60,000 bases of DNA from Lineus longissimus (taxonomy: Eukaryota; Nemertea; Pilidiophora; Heteronemertea; Lineidae). Every line of letters starts with the position of its first letter. Within the stretch, counting starts at the first letter, position 1. A model generated the notes under the pieces. It did no database searches. It saw nothing but the letters and a program-made list of their open reading frames with translations, and had not been told where the DNA came from. The stretch spans positions 5,458,001-5,518,000 of the forward strand of contig NC_088314.1 of the NCBI RefSeq assembly GCF_910592395.1, in the 5' to 3' direction. This document shows, piece after piece, positions 1 to 12,100 of the stretch. A program made the translations under genes and the position numbers.

Positions 1-2439
1 CTATTTTAAACCTTGAAGTATCCCTTGGGCGAGATGTTTCGCCAACTAAAGTTAATTTTTCTGCTAATCATGCAACACCGAGCGCAATACAGAATATCAT
101 AAAAGGAAGAGTTGATTTGTTTACCTCTGATCTTCTCATGATGTCCTCCAGGAAGAATGTACTTAGGGAAGGTTGTGCGCGCCATTCGCGACTCCCACTC
201 AGACTTCAACTTTGAGAGTGAATTACCGTTACACTCCGGATGTAATGGATTGGCCTCGTCCCTCAACATAAGGAGATTCTATTAGGATGACGCAATGGAC
301 TGCCTCGGGAGTCTAATAACAGTCGTCTCTGACAACTTCGATTCAACTGGACTGACAAACGTTTTCACATTGTTGAAAGACGTTTTCTATAAGACGCCAA
401 TCCAGTCGCGCTGCTCGAACTATAAGGTCTTAGCTGGTTCGTGAGCTTGAGATGTTTTCTGCTTTTCAGAAACAGAAAGTAAAATAGGTCATTACCACCC
501 AGATATCGAGTGAAAATGAGTCTAAATGCGAAAAATAGGGATTTCTGAAAACTTCTGCTACTCAGATTCAATAATTGTCAATGTTATGATGCATGGACTC
601 TCATAAGTCATCATGTGCCATTTACCGAAATGCTTTCCGGAGCAGAACAAAAATCCATTAGCCCCCGTAGCGTTCAAAACCATTTTAATTGTTATCTCAA
701 AGAAGCCATCTTTGGTATCTCTCAAAGATTTTCCTACAAGACTGGGAGTGTGAATAATAGCTATCACCTTCAGATGCGGTGTCATAGACCGCACGGCGAC
801 AGTAGTGGAATCGCTCGTTTTGGAGATATCCACCAATGTCGTGCAGGGATGTCTCAATGTGTCTTCGGAAAAACGGTAAATATATGTGAACAAAAGACAT
901 TCCCTTCTAAAGAGTCACAGATAACGACAAAACGTTCCATTATATCAGAAACAATTTAGAATTTGACTCCAACAACATAATCCTTGGCTTGTGAGTCTGA
1001 TGTCTTGACCAGTACAACTTTTCGCGTTTCCCGAGAAAGGGATAAACTATCATCCCTGGAAAGCCTTTTAGAAAAACACTAATGAAGCTTTTAAAATATA
1101 TCAAATGGATATCTCGATGAAGTTTGAATTACTCAAAAAGCTACTTTTCAGTCGCACCGGGGGCAGCAAGTGAGAAACTTTATGAAGCTCCGTGGGTGGC
1201 TCGTTATCTCGGAAGCCACCCTCATGCCCAGCGACGATTGGTTGTTGATGGCTCCGGTAATCATCCGCAATATTGGTGTTGCCAATAAAATCGGCCTCGC
1301 TTGAAAACCACAACCATTGTATCCTATCTATCGCTGATCCTGCACTGACGCGCGCTGGGCGTGTCACATCGTAACACCATGCTTCTTCACATGTGAAATA
1401 TTCTTTAGGAATTACGATAATTCAACGGGGGATTTTACCTCTTCCAAAAGCAGATGTTGATAGAATGCAGTCTTTTGTAAATGGGTCTGATAGTTTGGCG
1501 TAAAGGTAAGAAAAAAGTTCTTTCCAGTTTTTTTGGTTTACGGGTAGTTTTCGGTATCGGTTCTGTCATCGATGCGCGTTTAGTTAATCGTGTTTGTTGC
1601 TCATTGCCATTCATGACCCACGAACCAATCCAAGGCCTGCTGCTGACTAATCGATTCACAAACGCTTGATATTTTCATTGACAACTTCATGGCTTAGTGT
1701 GTTGTGGTTATATCATTCATAGTCCTCACTATACAGATGATGGACTTCTATAGACATGGACTTCGATAGACCGATAGAAGTCCGTGATCGAAAATAAAGT
1801 TGAGCGGGTGCAATTCTTTCCACTCATGTTACAATGTGTTTCGTAATTTACGATTTGTTCTATTCATGTTACGATCGTTCCCCTTATTTTCATCTTGACC
1901 TTCCATCCACTTTAAGATAGCGTGCGGCATTTTCTTGTGTTTGAAGAGAAAATGCATTAAAACTTGGCCAAAAATCGGCACCTTGTCGTTAACATTGCTG
2001 GCCAAACACTTAGCAGAATCAATGTATTAACTGCGCAAGTAACCGTTTCTTGGCGGAGCCTGTTGATTTTTTGGATTGCAGGCTTGAAATCTTGCTAATC
2101 AGTCAAGTGATTCTATTTTTTCTAATTTAGGTTTACCTGTCCGAACATCCAGATATCCTGTTCCTTACTATAAAGGATTGACTGTTTGACTTATTATGTT
2201 CATTTAAAGCATTTCCGTGGATACCATCAATATATCTATCTTCACCGAACCTTCATCCCAGGGGTCGATGAACCCTGTCCAACAAGCTCTCTCACCACAC
2301 TATACCCAACTCAGGCGAACCCCTTAGCTTCTTTCAATGAAATTAGTCTAGTTGTAATCTCTTGACTTTGATCAGCATCATATCGTGACTCTGTGTGAAG
2401 ATAATTGGAGAGGGTTACAGTGTTAATTACTGGCTAGCT

Positions 2440-2660
2440 TCCCCCAGGGCGTTACTATGACTTTATCTGCCCTTGTCCCTAGGCCTGGTCCACGAGGGGA
2501 TCCAACTTTGACCAGAAAATATGGTAGGCGAGGCAGAACAAAAGTACAAAGGATCGATCTGATGGATACTGCCAAGAGATGCCTAGAGTATCACGCCAAC
2601 GCTATAGGAATCGAACCAGGGACCTAATGACCCGAGCCTCCCACGTCATTATCAAAACAA
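2440..2660 (-). repeat. tRNA-derived SINE-like segment
   Basis: On the minus strand a perfect RNA polymerase III B-box (GGTTCGATTCC) lies near 2605-2617. It is preceded by a tRNA-like stretch with GTGGGAGGCTCGGGTCATTA. No complete cloverleaf could be drawn with confidence, so a SINE head or tRNA pseudogene is more likely than a functional tRNA. Boundaries are approximate. Confidence 0.4.
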
Positions 2661-3082
2661 ACTTGCAGTGATTAATATCCGCATATTGAAAATAAATATG
2701 ATATGGTATGTGAAGTATCGAAATAAAGAATGCTATCCGATGAATAAATATCTATCAGCTTTCCATTTAAAAGTGATTGATGCTTGTTGCAAATGAAACA
2801 TGGATTCACCAACAAATAACCACGAGGGACGTTACTGTTGGTGATTAAACATGTGCATCACCTACCAGAAGGCGGAATAGGTACACGTAATTGTATGCCT
2901 TCGATGTGTGATTTATACCATTTTTGATGGAGTGAGTTCCATCCCAAGAGAAAGTGTAAAATACCGTGATTTAGGGTGAAGCAGGTAGCAATATTAACGC
3001 AAGATTCATCGCACAGGAATGCAGTTTAGTTTCTGGTTGGTCCCGATCCTGACTCTCATGCGTTTGCATCTATTTATTTCAA

Positions 3083-3240
3083 AGTCCAAAAATGATGATG
3101 TCTCCTCATTTTGAGAAGAGAAAAAATCAAGTGAAAAAACCCTAACCCTTTCATAAGTTGAAAATTTCAAAAGAGTTTTGGGACTGATGATTTTGGTTCA
3201 TTTTGAGCACAAAAAAAGTGAACAAATATTTTGACTTAGT
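3083..3240 (-). repeat. Dimeric AT-rich dispersed repeat, inverted copy
   Basis: It contains, in reverse orientation, the words AAGTCCAAAAATGATGATG, TCTCCTCATTTTGAG and AAAAAATCAAGTGAAAAAA. The same words recur at 15930-16110, 21335-21570 and 37765-37985. A second, diverged unit follows (TTTTGGGACTGATGATTTTGG), giving the two-unit arrangement seen at the other loci. No protein-coding potential is seen. Confidence 0.6.
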
Positions 3241-4945
3241 GCATGAATTGAAAATTGGTTTATTCGTTGACTTTAATCTCATCTAAAAACATCTGAAAAA
3301 CCCCTCCACTGAAAATAGTTCACGCACCTATCGTGTCCCATGACTATAAATTACTGCTCAGTCTATTTCCGCTGTTGACATTTAATTTCTTATCATCACG
3401 ACTTGACTGGTTTTATCGGACAATTTTGCTGATCGTGCGCCGCGTTTCATTCAAATTTAAACTTCTAATAGACGAGTGGAAGTCTTTGATAAGGCCTCAT
3501 AATGTTTCGTTTGGCTTGGTTTATGGTACTTAATGAGTTACCAAAAGTTATGGTCGGGTGGCCCAAAATAGAGAAATAAGAAGTGGTGCCAGTGTCATTT
3601 CAAAGGATTTATTCTGCAACACCATCGCACCGAGTAGCAGTGTCCATTCATTTTTATTGCTATCTTTGTCACAAATGCTTGCCAAGCCTTTCTTAAGTCA
3701 CTTATCGCCACAGAAAAGTTAACCGGCAACATCGATACCTGCTTTGGGTTTAAGAAAGCACTTGGTTGCGCACCCAATTTCACTACACTGTATCCCAATT
3801 TATTTTTTTCTTATAAAACTCCCCAAAGCAACGTCGGCTCCCATAAATCACGTAAAAACAACAACATGGGGAACCGAGAATGTTTTCTGTGACTTGCACG
3901 ATGGTTCTTTCTGCAGTACACCGTTAGTTTTGATATCGCTGCATCAGACTCGGCAAACTTCATTCATTCGATTAATGGCCTCAGCAGTGTTTTCTACCAC
4001 TACAGACTCATTTGAAAAGATTCGAAAAGATATTTGTCTCTGTTGCCATCTGCGGGAGATTCCGACACAATACGTTATTGACAACTCCAGCATTAGATAT
4101 TGTTCGCCGCATTTCAATTCAGAACCAAACATGTTAATGATGAAGTGGATAAAAAAGAAAGTTTCGAGTTGCGAACTGTAGTAGGAGTATCAAAGATTGA
4201 ACTGAAACTGAAACTGGAATATTTTAATAAACGTGCTTTCCGAACTTCAGCCATTTAGCACTTAAAATGTATTCTCACTGAAAGCATTACTTCACAGCCA
4301 AAGACACGAAAGAAGGCTTATGAACGCCGTTGGTTTTTTTAAAACACAGGCTTCACATTTCCTGAACAAGCATTTCAGTAATTTGCAAGTAGCTCATTAT
4401 TTCATCGCCCATGACCAAATGCATTCGCGTGAACGCTATTTCTGATAACAGCATGAAAAACAAGTAACAGGGATCTGTGAATTCTCGGGTAACGTGTTTT
4501 GCCTGTATACTGTAAAAAAATGTTGACAACGGATAATAGAGCGATGGACTGTTAATGTAGGGCAATTTAAATGAAACTTTAGTCATTTTGTTTTCTTAAC
4601 ACTGGTAGATCGTCTCGGGTAAATATTGATGTTTGACGCTAACTTTCTGATCAAAGTCTGCCTTGCCTTTTTGAAGTAAGGTTTTTGATTAAGTTTTTTG
4701 CTGTAGTATCACTGACGAAGTCCGTTCCATCTATAGAGTGGTAGATTGATATCATATATATAATAGTTGATACGCATGTGAAAGATACTTTCCATGGCTG
4801 CATGGTAGCCAAAAGCCGGTTGTTTTTATCAAAAATCGAAATGTGTAACATGAACTTAAGATCTCTAAAACATTTCTCTTTTCAGACTTATTGACTTGCG
4901 GAGGGAAACAGAAAGTGTCTAAGAAGGCAGAAGAGTAATAATACA

Positions 4946-6154
4946 ATGGTTCAGGTAACAGGCATAGAACTACTTGTGCTATTTTTAGCCACTGGCGTTC
5001 AGGGCTATCCGATAAAATCGAACGAAATGAGGATTTTAGTTTCCAAACTCAGCGACGCAACTAATGGTGATCATCATAGTTCATTGAATTCTTTACGGAA
5101 TCACGCTCGGTTCAGCAAGCACCAATATCCACATTTTTCGGTATTTTCCGAAAATCATGACTGGACTAACACAGCGGATGGCCGCAATATTCTACAGGCT
5201 GTGAACTCGTTGTCACAACAGGATCATCCCCTGAACCGACAAGTTCTCTTGGATCACATACACCAGTCATTAGATAAACTCAGCGGGTTACTGAGCCATC
5301 ATGATCATTCACTACGAACGAACCAGGTAAGAAATAGAGCAGGCAAAGTCAAAGATTTTATTCACCATAAAGTTAAGATACACGTTAAAGATGAAAATAA
5401 TCATTTTCAACAATACAAAATGGCTGGTGGTGGGCGTCAACAAAATGGCCACCGCAATGCTTATAACAATAAGCATAGTGTCGATTATGAAACTAAAGAC
5501 AAATTCGGGAAATCTCCCTATGATCTTGCTAGAAACAAATTCTCCGGTGTAGGGACTGAAGCAAAAGAGAACATGTTACCTGATAAACTGCGCTTTGGGA
5601 GTCATTCGGTTTTTGATAAATCCTCAGAAAACTCAGAAACCGGTCTTGTCCATAAAGTTCAGAAGCAGGTCGAACCTGCACCCTTTGAGTTCGGGGCAGA
5701 CATACTTCATAAAACAGGATCAGATCAAGGTGTAAGTCAAAAACCACTGAAACATTCAATTCAGCATCCAAAAATACATCCGATCGGGGCGGAAAAACCA
5801 TATCATTCAGAGGTTTCTCTGCCTGACAAAATCTCGGGTAATGCCCAGAAATTACCAACAGTTGCTGGTGCTACCCAAGAACATTTTGTGATTGACGGCA
5901 GCTATCCACAAGTTGCGGATGAGACGGAAATTGCCGAAGCTGTTCCGAGTTTCACCGAGCTAGGTTCGGAGCATAACGGTCACGATTCGTGGGGTGACGT
6001 CGTAGAACCGGGACAGTCACAAAGTTACGATTATACATGGGATGCATATCCAGTTGAGGTGCAGGACCAAAATGGCGAGAAAACCCTGCATTCCGGATCT
6101 GCAGGCATGTGGGGAGACCCTATTCCCGTTGATACAAAAGGTCAAAAGGTCAGA
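4946..6154 (+). CDS. Exon 1 of the His-rich secreted protein
   Basis: A 1209-nt open exon, 403 codons, phase 0 at its donor (CAGA/GTAAGT at 6155). The frame runs only six more codons past the donor before a stop, which supports splicing here. It contains the signal peptide and all of the low-complexity His-rich region. It is the longest single coding exon in the window. Confidence 0.8.
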
Positions 6155-9100
6155 GTAAGTAGGGTGCTTTAAATTAGATCTTGCACTCGCACTCTTACTA
6201 ACTAATCTCTTTTTAGTCAACGTATCTTATTTTCTAATAAGGCCAGTTGAACCTTCAGGAGGTCGGCCTTTAGCAGCGGTGTCGGGTGTCAACAAAATAT
6301 GACAAACCATCTTCGTCTGTTGCCTCTGCCATTCATCTCAAGCGGAAATGACCGGATGTCTCTCGACAGTACTCCCTCGTAAATTTCGGTGATCGAGAAC
6401 TGCTCCCGATGAGTTGGTTCCATGTGTGATCTGTGCTCCCATCTGAAGGTTCAACAAGGCATTCGTTTTGACTATCTCTACCGAACGCACATATTTTAGA
6501 TTAGTACATTTTGTTTGTTTCTCGCTGTTGTCAATTACTAACAACTAGAAGTTGCTATAGATAGATAATTCCACGAATGAGCATCTCTGAGCGAATGAGC
6601 AGAAAATCCTGCCACAAAAGTTTAGATTTGATTACCAAATCATCTCCATTAGAACATTTTGCATTATTGTAATCGTGTATTAAATATTTCATAGATGGGA
6701 CGACCCAATAGAAAAAGAATGACAGGTCTTGATTAAGAATTGATTAAAAAAGCAGAAAGCGCGTGGTGGGATTTCTCCTGAGACTAAATCTATTGCTGTT
6801 TAATTACAACCCATTAATTACTTGTGACTTTCTTCTGTTAAAAAATTCAAAAGAATAAAATGCATTTGAGATGAGTGCATTATTTTTCGAATTTTTCGAA
6901 GTGGTTTTTTCCTCGGAAATCTGCTTCTCTCTCCCCGTTCCTAACTTAAATTTAAATATCTGTCTTTTTATTCGCACTCTCTGTTTGTAAAGTGTACATA
7001 ATCTTGTACGAATTAAAAAAAAGAATACTATAAACTACTTTGAAAAATGATGTTTCATACTTAATCTATTTGCACTATCCACTGTTAGCACTGACACTAT
7101 TAAGTGTAAATACTTATCTTCAACATCTTTAGCTTTAGAAATCTTGTTGTAGCCTAGAATTTATTTGCACGTCGAAAATACGAATACCGTTCCCTTGTTG
7201 TAGTAGCCTCTACTATACATGTAACTGTTGTTATTACTAACCCTCATTAACAACTTCAGTTTGAGCTTTAGATTTTTTGTTGTATTAGCTAACTATTATT
7301 TTTACTAACACTGCTGTAAATACTAGTAACATGTTCACTTCAACGACTTCAGTTTTAGAACAATTGTTGTATAGCCTAGTACAATTTGTACTAACACTGT
7401 TTTAAATAATAGAACTCTTCAACAACTCCAGTTTAGAATTCTTGTTGTAGCCTATTGTCTACTTTACCACTATTACCCCCAAAATATGCTATATTTTCAG
7501 AAATCTTGTTGTAGTACAACATTTACAATGTATTTGCACTTACAATTCGTAAATATTGACTAGTATCTTTTATCAACTTCATGCAGTTTCTGTTGTAGTC
7601 GTAAATTTGTTGCCTCTGCTATTTGAACTTACCACTGTTGTAAATAACTTATTTCTAGAGTTTCGTTATAGTACTATTTTGAACTGACACTGCAGATGCC
7701 TATTGGCCACTGTTACGGGCTCCAGTGATAGAATGTGGGAATTCTATTGTTAGGGCCTGTCATCTCTTGGCGCCAACGAAGTTTCGACAGAAGCTCTCAG
7801 AAATATGAACATGAAGATGAGCACTCGAAGGTTACTGAGTGACTACGAGAGGTTCTAGATGTCAAATCCGAGCCGGGCTGGTTGGTATACATGCCTTATC
7901 AAAGCTACATCATCCATTAACAGCTTGGCTGCTGCGGTCCACTCCACCTGCCTTCCCTATGGAGTAAACCAACCTCGGAAAATGACTCGATTCAAACACG
8001 AACCTAATATGTATACAAGGCCTAGATTCAAGTTGCTGTCAGATCTTTCCTTTATATGTTTTCGGAACAGTTGCTGCCCCGGGTTGCTGCCCTGTAGATA
8101 GAAATATCCATTTCCATCGAATGAATAAGACTTGCTTCCTTGGGAGCGGTGCGTGGGGTGATAAGCTATATCTTCAGCCTACTCCTACTTGGGCACGCCT
8201 GGGACACGCTCGCTTCCATATTCCATATCGTCAAAAACCGACTGGAAAGGCACACGTCTCTGTTCGACTTATCATTGGAGGCGTGGTAGTGCAATTAACC
8301 ATAGTAATATTTTCAGCTATAAACCCAGTGTTATCATCATTATAAACGCACTACCACGCCTTTACAGGGATAGAGACTGGTGTACACCGCAAGACTAGAC
8401 AACGACACAATAAAGTAGGCTAATGCATGCCTTTTTCACATACTATTAGTAACAATATGTATATTCTCAAATTGAAATTGAGTCTGATAGCTTTTATTCT
8501 CAGAACCTTCAAGTTTTTTATTCAAGCAAGAGTTCATTACATGATGAATTTCACATCATACTTTAAGAAAAGAAAATGGAAGAAAGATCATAAGACCCAG
8601 TTTGTTCAGAGGGTGTTAACCAATGACGTTCGCGTTCATTGTACGTTCTTGTGGCTGGAGGCCATCATAAAACTAAAATGCCATCCCATTTGTTAAAACC
8701 TCTGATTACGCCAGTGCCCATCCCGGGATTGTGTTCATTTCAGGTTGATTGGTAAATTGGGGCCTGGCGCAGTATTGGACATTGGCAGGGGGTAATATTA
8801 CGTGTTATTGCCTCCTCGTAGTGGCGAACTGCAGTAGCTTTTTTGCAATTGAAGAGATACATGTACTGACCAAAAATAAATTGAATCAGTCCAAAAACAA
8901 ACTGAAAACATGCATAAGGATGGTGATTAGGTACGCGGGTGTGATTTCCGGTGTCCCTCTTGAGAGGTTACTGAATATTAGCATGCCGACATATTGACAA
9001 TCAAATGCAAATTGACAAGTTCCCGAAATACTACGCATGACTACAGTTAAGCAAGTTTGGCAGGGAAACACGACTCATTCAAATTTGATTACCTCCATGA

Positions 9101-12100
9101 ACTTTATATATAAACTAGATCTCACGAGCTCGAAACGCATTCAATATAAGCTTGATACAACTGTAATAATGCTCTCGATATACGTGGCACTCAAGGAATA
9201 TTCAATCATATTACCTATAAATCAAATGTCCATCAGACTCGTCAGCTTTCGACTTTCACCAGCTTGTCGAATTCCAATCATATTTCTCTGTCACTTTAAT
9301 GATAAATCGATCCCAGCCTATACGTTAGCTTTACTATCACAGTCAAGATGACATTTACATTATAATCCATCGGAGTATTCCCTCAAGGACACGTTAATCT
9401 AGCTCAGAAAAAATTGGGGCATATGCTAAATATCAGTCGAGACAATTTAAGGCAAAGAAGAGATGACCTCCGATGCGATTAGAGCTGCGCGGATTAATGA
9501 ATGGACTCTGATTCAACCGCATTTATTAGTCATTACCTTAGTTTCCCGCGCATGGTGACCCCAAAATTCCAAGACGACCATACTTCCACCACCCACGCCA
9601 AGCTCTGACTTTGTATGCAATGGAAATATGCTTATCATTATTGTTTTTGTTGGGTCCATTGTCCACTCTGCATTTTTTTCAAATCTTATGAATAATAATT
9701 GAGATTTTATGTCGAAATATTGTTTCACCAGCAGCTATCTATACCTTGAGATAAAAAAAAGGTGTTCGCGTTAATAACTCATGAGACTCGGAGGCAACAA
9801 ATCCATGATCGGGGTTGTATGTTTGACCGCGATGGTCGCCGAGAGGATCGTCAGCTCTAATAACGTCCATTTTTTATGAAATCGTGATGAAAATTACCAT
9901 CTCGCTCCCATGGGATGCAGGGACGTACCCTTCGGGAATACTGATGGTCATCTTGATTGATCAGAATAATATGCACCTTATTTCGCTGCATAGGTTATGG
10001 TCGCCAGAAGACCTGTTAATTGTATTGAGTGTACTGGTTGGAAAAAACCGAGCTTTGAACAAGTATTCGCGAAATTTGATTGATATGAATAACATTTATT
10101 CTTGCTGTCATACCGCCTGGGAAATTTGGAAAATTGAAAGCCCCTACTATAAGGAGCAAATGTGCCAACGTGCTTAAATAGGCTGGACCCTATATTCCGG
10201 GAGCGAGTTTGTCTGGACGCTTGTCTGAATGTTTGTCTGGACGCCTGCCTTTAATCCCCGCTGGCGCGACACCACCGATATCACCGCTGAAAAATGCTTT
10301 TGACTTGTGGGTGTGTTGCTTGCAAACGATTATCATTGTGCGCCATCACGCCTCTTGAGGCACCGAAAGCCAGGCTGTCGACTAAGTGGCGCGGTGGAAA
10401 CATTAGTTAGCGCCGATCATCCACCTCTGAGGTCCCGTGATTGAAACGAGGTCATCTCACCTCCTCCGAGCTGACGCAATACATACACATGTATATGTAC
10501 TTTTTAAAGGCCAGTCAGTTCTTTAGGATGCTGGCCGGAAGCATGCCATCTTCATTTATCTGTTCCTTAACGCCACATTTCGCTCCAAATCCCAGCGGGC
10601 ACACGCAATACAAGCAAGCAGTTAATAATAATTGTTTCTGCTACTGCGACCTTTCCGTTGAGACATTATTTGCTTTATCAACTTCGACGTCTGACCACAG
10701 TATCTAACCTTTCAATGATTTCTTTCGATTGTTTATCACTGGCTGATCCTCAGATATTTGACCGTTGACATATCTGCTGGCAATAATGCTCTATAATGTT
10801 TTGCAGCGTGTCCGTTTTTCATTTTTGAAATGACATGAATCGAGCACAATCTGGCCGCGAAAGTAAGAAATGCCAACGGGTGCAACAGGACTTGGAAAGT
10901 CGAAATTTCCGGAGAAAGCAATATTTGCATTTTTCGCTTTCGTAATGATCGCGCAATTCTCAATGGGAAAGTGAGAAAGTGCCACCGGGTGCAGCAAGCA
11001 TCAACGTAACTTAAGTTAAATGAGAAGATGGGTTCTTAGCCGACAATTCCTCTGGTCTATTGGAAAGAAAAGTAAAGGAAATGACGGCGATAAACGCATT
11101 TAAGGAGAAATGTTACAGTCGCACAACCGCCGTTATAAATGTTTGTGAGGTTGATTTTCTCGGGATAGATTTGACAGCGAAGGCAAAATGGCGAAAATGA
11201 TGATGTCGTGGTGTCTTGAATGATACCACATTTTATTTTGTGGATTAGTTTTAGCTTCATGGTGGTTTACAATGTCTCTCGCTCTATTTTGAAGCTATGT
11301 TAAGTCGACGCATGCAAACCACCAAAGGTCTTGCTCACTCTCCCCTCAGCCAAATCTTTTTGGGGGGAAGGGGCGATCGTTTCTAGGCCTAAGAAATACC
11401 CTCTCCATATAAGAAATTTATAATTCGTTCCCCTTTCCCGTGCTTTTTTGCACATTTTCCACAACAAAATGATTTATAAATTTCTTCATTGCTGACGAAC
11501 TGTACGGTAAGACGATTCTTTTTGTTTTGACAAGTGATAAGATATACACAATATAATTTGAAATGTTCAGAACAGTCCTTTACACTGTCAGTCTTCTCTA
11601 ACTAAACTCTGAGCTACCGTTTATTTCAGGATAATGCCTGCGCTGAAGCCACCATAGGACCGTGCCGGACGGACTCCGACTGCCAGTTTGATGTTTGTCA
11701 ACACTACACGTTCGAGTGCGTCAAGGCGAGTTGTGTCTTCATCGGCATGCATGGTAAGTCAAATGTTGACATATCTCAGTCTTGATCAAAACTAGCTCCT
11801 TTTCCCTAGTCTAAATTGACCATTACGGGGAACGGTAAAGCTAGTTGTAGCGGAGTCATTTACAGGCGTCAAAAATATATCATATTTATTATCCTTTCCA
11901 CACATGGCCGCCGATATATCAACGATCGCCAGTCACCAGTCATGAGTGGAGCAAGAATGCATGACGATCTATCGACTTTGTTTGTCGGCATCCCTAGCTC
12001 CATCGCCGGCGACAGAGCCTTGAGGGTCATGCTGATCATAAATTGAATGAACGGACACGGACGAGATTGTGATTCCAACCAGTAAAATCACATTGCATGA

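Larger units (their letters stand above)
1..4885. other. Intergenic, no supported gene
   Basis: No exon with matching splice sites and recognisable protein content was found here. Open frames of 60 to 145 codons occur on both strands but none resembles a known family or has consistent splice signals. The stretch holds a tRNA-derived SINE-like segment near 2440-2660 and an inverted copy of the dimeric AT-rich repeat at about 3083-3240, both listed separately. A splice acceptor (TTTTCAG) ends at 4885, just upstream of the first gene's start codon, so a 5' non-coding exon of that gene probably lies somewhere in this interval. Confidence 0.6.
6155..11629 (+). other. Intron 1 of the His-rich protein gene
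   Basis: A 5.5-kb intron with a GTAAGT donor and a TTATTTCAG acceptor. It holds a degenerate tandem array at about 7080-7690, an 82-bp inverted-repeat element at 8280-8361, and a roughly 30-bp direct repeat with GGGTGCARCA words near 10862-10895 and 10970-11000. No other gene is supported. Confidence 0.6.

Noticed and set aside
558-893. 111-codon minus-strand frame overlapping a 114-codon plus-strand frame (615-959)
   Set aside because: Both frames are open over the same DNA and neither shows a known domain or convincing splice sites. It might be one exon of a gene lying outside the window, but that cannot be supported.
3744-4181. 145-codon plus-strand frame
   Set aside because: No family resemblance, no signal peptide or splice pattern, and composition like the surrounding non-coding DNA.
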